A stretch of 8,683 nucleotides of DNA from Gammaproteobacteria bacterium (GTDB taxonomy: Bacteria > Pseudomonadota > Gammaproteobacteria > Pseudomonadales > DSM-25080), in contig JABXIR010000165.1 of assembly GCA_013372965.1 (NCBI GenBank), positions 1 to 8,683 on the forward strand, in the 5' to 3' direction. The translations under genes and the position numbers were made by a program. Positions 6,090 to 8,683 of this stretch are shown one piece after another (position 1 is the stretch's first letter; each line of letters opens with the position of its first letter). A model generated the notes under the pieces. That model ran no database searches. It was not told the origin of the DNA and worked only from the letters and a program-made list of their open reading frames with translations.

Positions 6090-6506
6090 TTAAAGTATGT
6101 ACATCGCAAACAGCGATAATACCCAAACACTTAGGATTAAACCGCCTGAGAAATATGCGTAGAAACGATGCAGTACGTTGTTGTAGCCGGTGTGAATAAG
6201 AGTGTGGGCGATTCGTGTCGCCACAAAGCCCCACGCCAGTGCGACAAGAAATTGACTGTCGACCTCGAGTAAGAAACTGATTGTTGCGAGCGCATAAAAA
6301 AGTACAGGCAGTTCAGTTAGGTTGCTGAAGTTGCGCGCAATCATATGTTGACGCAGTGATAGAAGTTCACGAGCTTCTTCGGGCGTATTGAGCTGATGAG
6401 GGAATAGCTTCTTCACCTTGATCTCACTTAATCGTGTTAACAACAGCGCCCACCAAACAATGACCGTCCAAGTCACTAAGCTGAGCATAGCTACGATAAA
6501 TTCCAT
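6090..6506 (-). CDS. MAPEG-family integral membrane protein (138 aa)
   Basis: The product has about four membrane segments (roughly residues 3-25, 64-82, 85-105 and 118-138), the size and topology of MAPEG proteins. Family hallmarks are RNFSNLTELPVLFY at 58-71 (the N--E-P-LFY motif ending the cytosolic loop) and RIAHTLIH--YN---HRFYAYFSG at 98-120. Eukaryotic members include microsomal glutathione transferases and leukotriene C4 synthase; most bacterial members have no assigned reaction, so glutathione use here is inferred. The ATG has a good Shine-Dalgarno (AGGAG at 6514-6518, 7 bases away) that lies in the palindrome GGAGCTCC. It sits 37 bases after tex and 40 bases before the small gene, two genes from gshA, which makes a glutathione link plausible. 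Confidence 0.88.
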   Translation of the reverse strand: MEFIVAMLSLVTWTVIVWWALLLTRLSEIKVKKLFPHQLNTPEEARELLSLRQHMIARNFSNLTELPVLFYALATISFLLEVDSQFLVALAWGFVATRIAHTLIHTGYNNVLHRFYAYFSGGLILSVWVLSLFAMYIL

Positions 6507-6513
6507 GTTGGAG

Positions 6514-6518
6514 CTCCT
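6514..6518 (-). promoter_or_regulatory. Shine-Dalgarno of the MAPEG gene
   Basis: The - strand reads AGGAG, 7 bases before the ATG. This is the clearest ribosome site among the - strand genes. It overlaps the perfect palindrome GGAGCTCC (6510-6517). Confidence 0.75.
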
Positions 6519-6543
6519 ATCAAGAAAATTGCATATTCACAGC

Positions 6544-8683
6544 TTATCGCTTCTTCATTGCGTTGGCGAGTGCCGCGGCCATCGCAGAGTTTGCTGGCGC
6601 ATGGCTTTGAGCGCGCTTGGAGGGCTGTGGTTGTTTTGACTTCGTCTGATTGCCTTCGCTGACGTGGCCGCCAGAGATATCTGGCTTTGACTTCATCGAC
6701 AGCGCGATTCGTTTGCGTTGTGCATCGACTTCCATGACCGTTACACTCACTATTTGGCCGGCCTTTACGATGTCGCGCGGGTCGCTGACGAAGCGATCGG
6801 CTAATGCTGAAATATGGACTAGACCATCTTGGTGAACGCCGATATCAACAAACGCCCCAAAATTTGTGACGTTAGTTACCGTACCTTCAAGTTTCATGCC
6901 AACTTCTAGATCGCCGATGGTTTCGATGCCATCTTGCAAGGCTGCGGTGGTAAACTCTGGGCGAGGGTCGCGGCCGGGTTTATCGAGTTCTTTGAGAATG
7001 TCGGTGATGGTCGGAAGTCCAAACCGGTCATCGACGAAATCCGTGGCTCGAATAGAATGTAACAGGGCATGATTTCCAAGCAGCGACTCTACGTGACTGT
7101 CATTGGCCGCTGCCATCTTCTGCACGATCTGGTATGCCTCGGGGTGAACACCCGATCGATCTAAGGCATTGCTTCCGTTGGCAATACGTAAGAAGCCGGC
7201 GGCTTGCTCAAACGCTTTTGGTCCAAGGCGTGGTACCTCTTTGAGGCTAGAGCGTGAGTCGAACGCGCCGTTTGCTTCTCGGAAGTTGACGATGTTGTCC
7301 GCTAGCGTTTTACTCAAGCCCGCAACACGCTCAAGTAGTGCTGCGGAGGCGGTATTGAGATCGACTCCAACCGAGTTAACGCAATCCTCAACAACCGCAT
7401 CGAGCTGTCGAGCCAGTTCAGTTTGACTGACGTCGTGCTGATACTGGCCTACTCCGATTGATTGAGGATCGATTTTTACGAGCTCAGCCAATGGGTCTTG
7501 TAGTCGTCGTGCAATTGATACGGCGCCACGAATCGTCACGTCGAGATCAGGCAACTCCTTAGAGGCAAACTCGGACGCTGAGTAAATACTCGCGCCCGAC
7601 TCATTCACAATGACCGGCTGAGCTTTTAGTTCTGGATAGGACTTGAGCAATGCTTTGACAAATCGCTCTGTCTCGCGGCTAGCGGTTCCGTTACCAATCG
7701 CAATGAGCTCAATATTATGCGCTTTGATCCAGCCGAGTAGTTTCTGGCCTGCTTCGCCCACTCGACTTTGGGGCGGGTTGGGAAATATCGCACCATGATC
7801 TAGTACCTTGCCGGTAGAGTCGAGGACTGCAACCTTAACTCCGGTTCTTAAGCCTGGATCCAGCCCGATGGTAGCACGCGCACCCGCAGGTGCCGCCAAT
7901 AGTAAGTCACGCAGGTTCGCAGAAAACACCTGAATTGCATCATCTTCCGCACGTTGGCGCATTTGGTTAAAGATATCGGTATCGATGTGTGGTGATAATT
8001 TGATCTTCCAGCACCAGCGAGCCACTTCTTTCAGCCAAGTTCCGTGCTCGCTTTGATCAATGTCAAGCTTGCACTGACGATGAATCATCGCCTCAACGGG
8101 ATGTTCGGTTCCCATTGGCGCATCGATGAGTTCAGGAAGCATCACCGAGAGCCCGAGGATGCCCTCGTTACGACCCCGAAGCATGGCAAGAGTGCGGTGC
8201 GAAGGAACCTTTGAGCACGCTTCATGGTGATCGAAGTAATCTCGGTACTTCGCGCCTTCGGCCTCTTTACCTGGGATCACTTTGCTGACAATGTGAGCCT
8301 GCTTGGCGATAAGTGATCGGGCGCTCCCCACGAGCTCAGGAAGTTCGGCCCAGCGCTCCATTAGAATAAATTTCGCGCCGTCTAAACATGACTTGACGTC
8401 TGGGAACGCGTCACACGTATATCGAGCAGCTTGTTCGTCGAGCGAGCCATTTCGGGCAAGGATCTCTTCGACGAGCTTATCTAGGCCAGCTTCGATGGCA
8501 ATCTGACCTTTTGTGCGACGCTTCTTTTTGTACGGAAGGTATAAGTCCTCGAGCGCGGTCTTGGTTTCCGCAGCCTCGATTAACGTTTGTAGTTCCGCCG
8601 TAAGTTTGCCCTGTTCGTCGATCGCGCCAAGAATCGAAGTTCGGCGGTCCTCGAGCTCCCTGAAATAACGAAGTCGATCCTCA
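6544..8683 (-). CDS. tex: Tex, RNA-binding transcription accessory protein (N-terminus outside window)
   Basis: The frame is open from the right edge to the stop at 6544, giving 712 visible residues. E. coli Tex has about 773, so roughly 55-60 N-terminal residues are missing. The ATG at 8359-8361 is internal: conserved Tex sequence (YFRELEDRR, then ALEDLYLPYKKKRRTKGQ) continues upstream of it. Domains in visible numbering are the N-terminal helical region, a YqgF/RNase H-like fold at about 271-362 (GLDPGLRTG and GNGTASRETE), the conserved SIGVGQYQHDVSQ block near 408-420, tandem helix-hairpin-helix at about 440-500, an S1 RNA-binding domain at 595-664 (LEGTVTNVTNFGAFVDIGVHQDGLVHIS is its core, described here by its GAFVDIG and DGLVHIS motifs), and a polar tail ending NSAMAAALANAMKKR. 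Tex binds nucleic acid and influences transcription; its exact role is not settled. It probably heads the operon running to gshA. Confidence 0.97.
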   Translation of the reverse strand, partial: EDRLRYFRELEDRRTSILGAIDEQGKLTAELQTLIEAAETKTALEDLYLPYKKKRRTKGQIAIEAGLDKLVEEILARNGSLDEQAARYTCDAFPDVKSCLDGAKFILMERWAELPELVGSARSLIAKQAHIVSKVIPGKEAEGAKYRDYFDHHEACSKVPSHRTLAMLRGRNEGILGLSVMLPELIDAPMGTEHPVEAMIHRQCKLDIDQSEHGTWLKEVARWCWKIKLSPHIDTDIFNQMRQRAEDDAIQVFSANLRDLLLAAPAGARATIGLDPGLRTGVKVAVLDSTGKVLDHGAIFPNPPQSRVGEAGQKLLGWIKAHNIELIAIGNGTASRETERFVKALLKSYPELKAQPVIVNESGASIYSASEFASKELPDLDVTIRGAVSIARRLQDPLAELVKIDPQSIGVGQYQHDVSQTELARQLDAVVEDCVNSVGVDLNTASAALLERVAGLSKTLADNIVNFREANGAFDSRSSLKEVPRLGPKAFEQAAGFLRIANGSNALDRSGVHPEAYQIVQKMAAANDSHVESLLGNHALLHSIRATDFVDDRFGLPTITDILKELDKPGRDPRPEFTTAALQDGIETIGDLEVGMKLEGTVTNVTNFGAFVDIGVHQDGLVHISALADRFVSDPRDIVKAGQIVSVTVMEVDAQRKRIALSMKSKPDISGGHVSEGNQTKSKQPQPSKRAQSHAPANSAMAAALANAMKKR

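Noticed and set aside
6046..6234. 62-residue - strand frame overlapping the end of the MAPEG gene
   Set aside because: Out of frame with both flanking genes and overlaps the conserved MAPEG C-terminus; no ribosome site.
8359..8361. ATG as the start of a shortened 605-residue Tex
   Set aside because: Highly conserved Tex sequence continues in frame upstream to the window edge, so the apparent start is an edge effect.
1..8683. Mobile element, phage, defence island or CRISPR content
   Set aside because: All genes are core housekeeping types with even composition; I saw no transposase, integrase, tRNA, array of repeats or defence domain.

Overview
The window looks like chromosomal housekeeping DNA from a gammaproteobacterium. 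Four points support this: a PlsB-type glycerol-3-phosphate acyltransferase, the enterobacterial-type (class 1) glutamate-cysteine ligase GshA, RdgC, and a Tex protein very close to the Escherichia coli one. Base composition looks balanced (near half G+C by eye) and even throughout, with no sign of mobile DNA. I cannot name a genus; a marine or environmental lineage is only a guess.

Layout. The left edge holds the last 41 residues of a DsbA-type thiol:disulfide oxidoreductase on the + strand, followed by a strong intrinsic terminator. Next, on the - strand, come plsB and a short PlsC-like acyltransferase that overlap by 4 bases and form a two-gene phospholipid unit. plsB is transcribed away from rdgC (+ strand), and the two share a 160-base divergent promoter region with phased A-tracts and an extended -10 candidate for each gene. 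rdgC converges on gshA with only 13 bases between the stop codons. The rest is a - strand series in transcription order: tex (5' end beyond the window), a MAPEG-family membrane protein, an 80-residue protein of unknown function, and gshA. The gaps are 37, 40 and -7 bases, so this is probably one operon.

How the genes relate. PlsB makes lysophosphatidic acid, and the downstream PlsC-like enzyme may add a second acyl chain to that or a related lipid. GshA makes gamma-glutamylcysteine, the committed step to glutathione. The MAPEG family includes glutathione-dependent membrane enzymes, so MAPEG, the small protein and gshA may form a thiol-metabolism group behind tex. The best leads are the small protein whose stop codon overlaps the GTG start of gshA, and the unusual 3' ends: a terminator inside the last codons of the opposing acyltransferase gene, and a hairpin covering the rdgC stop codon that pairs better on the gshA strand.

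I found no CRISPR array, insertion sequence, tRNA, rRNA or clear new multi-gene system. No stretch over 300 bases lacks a gene.
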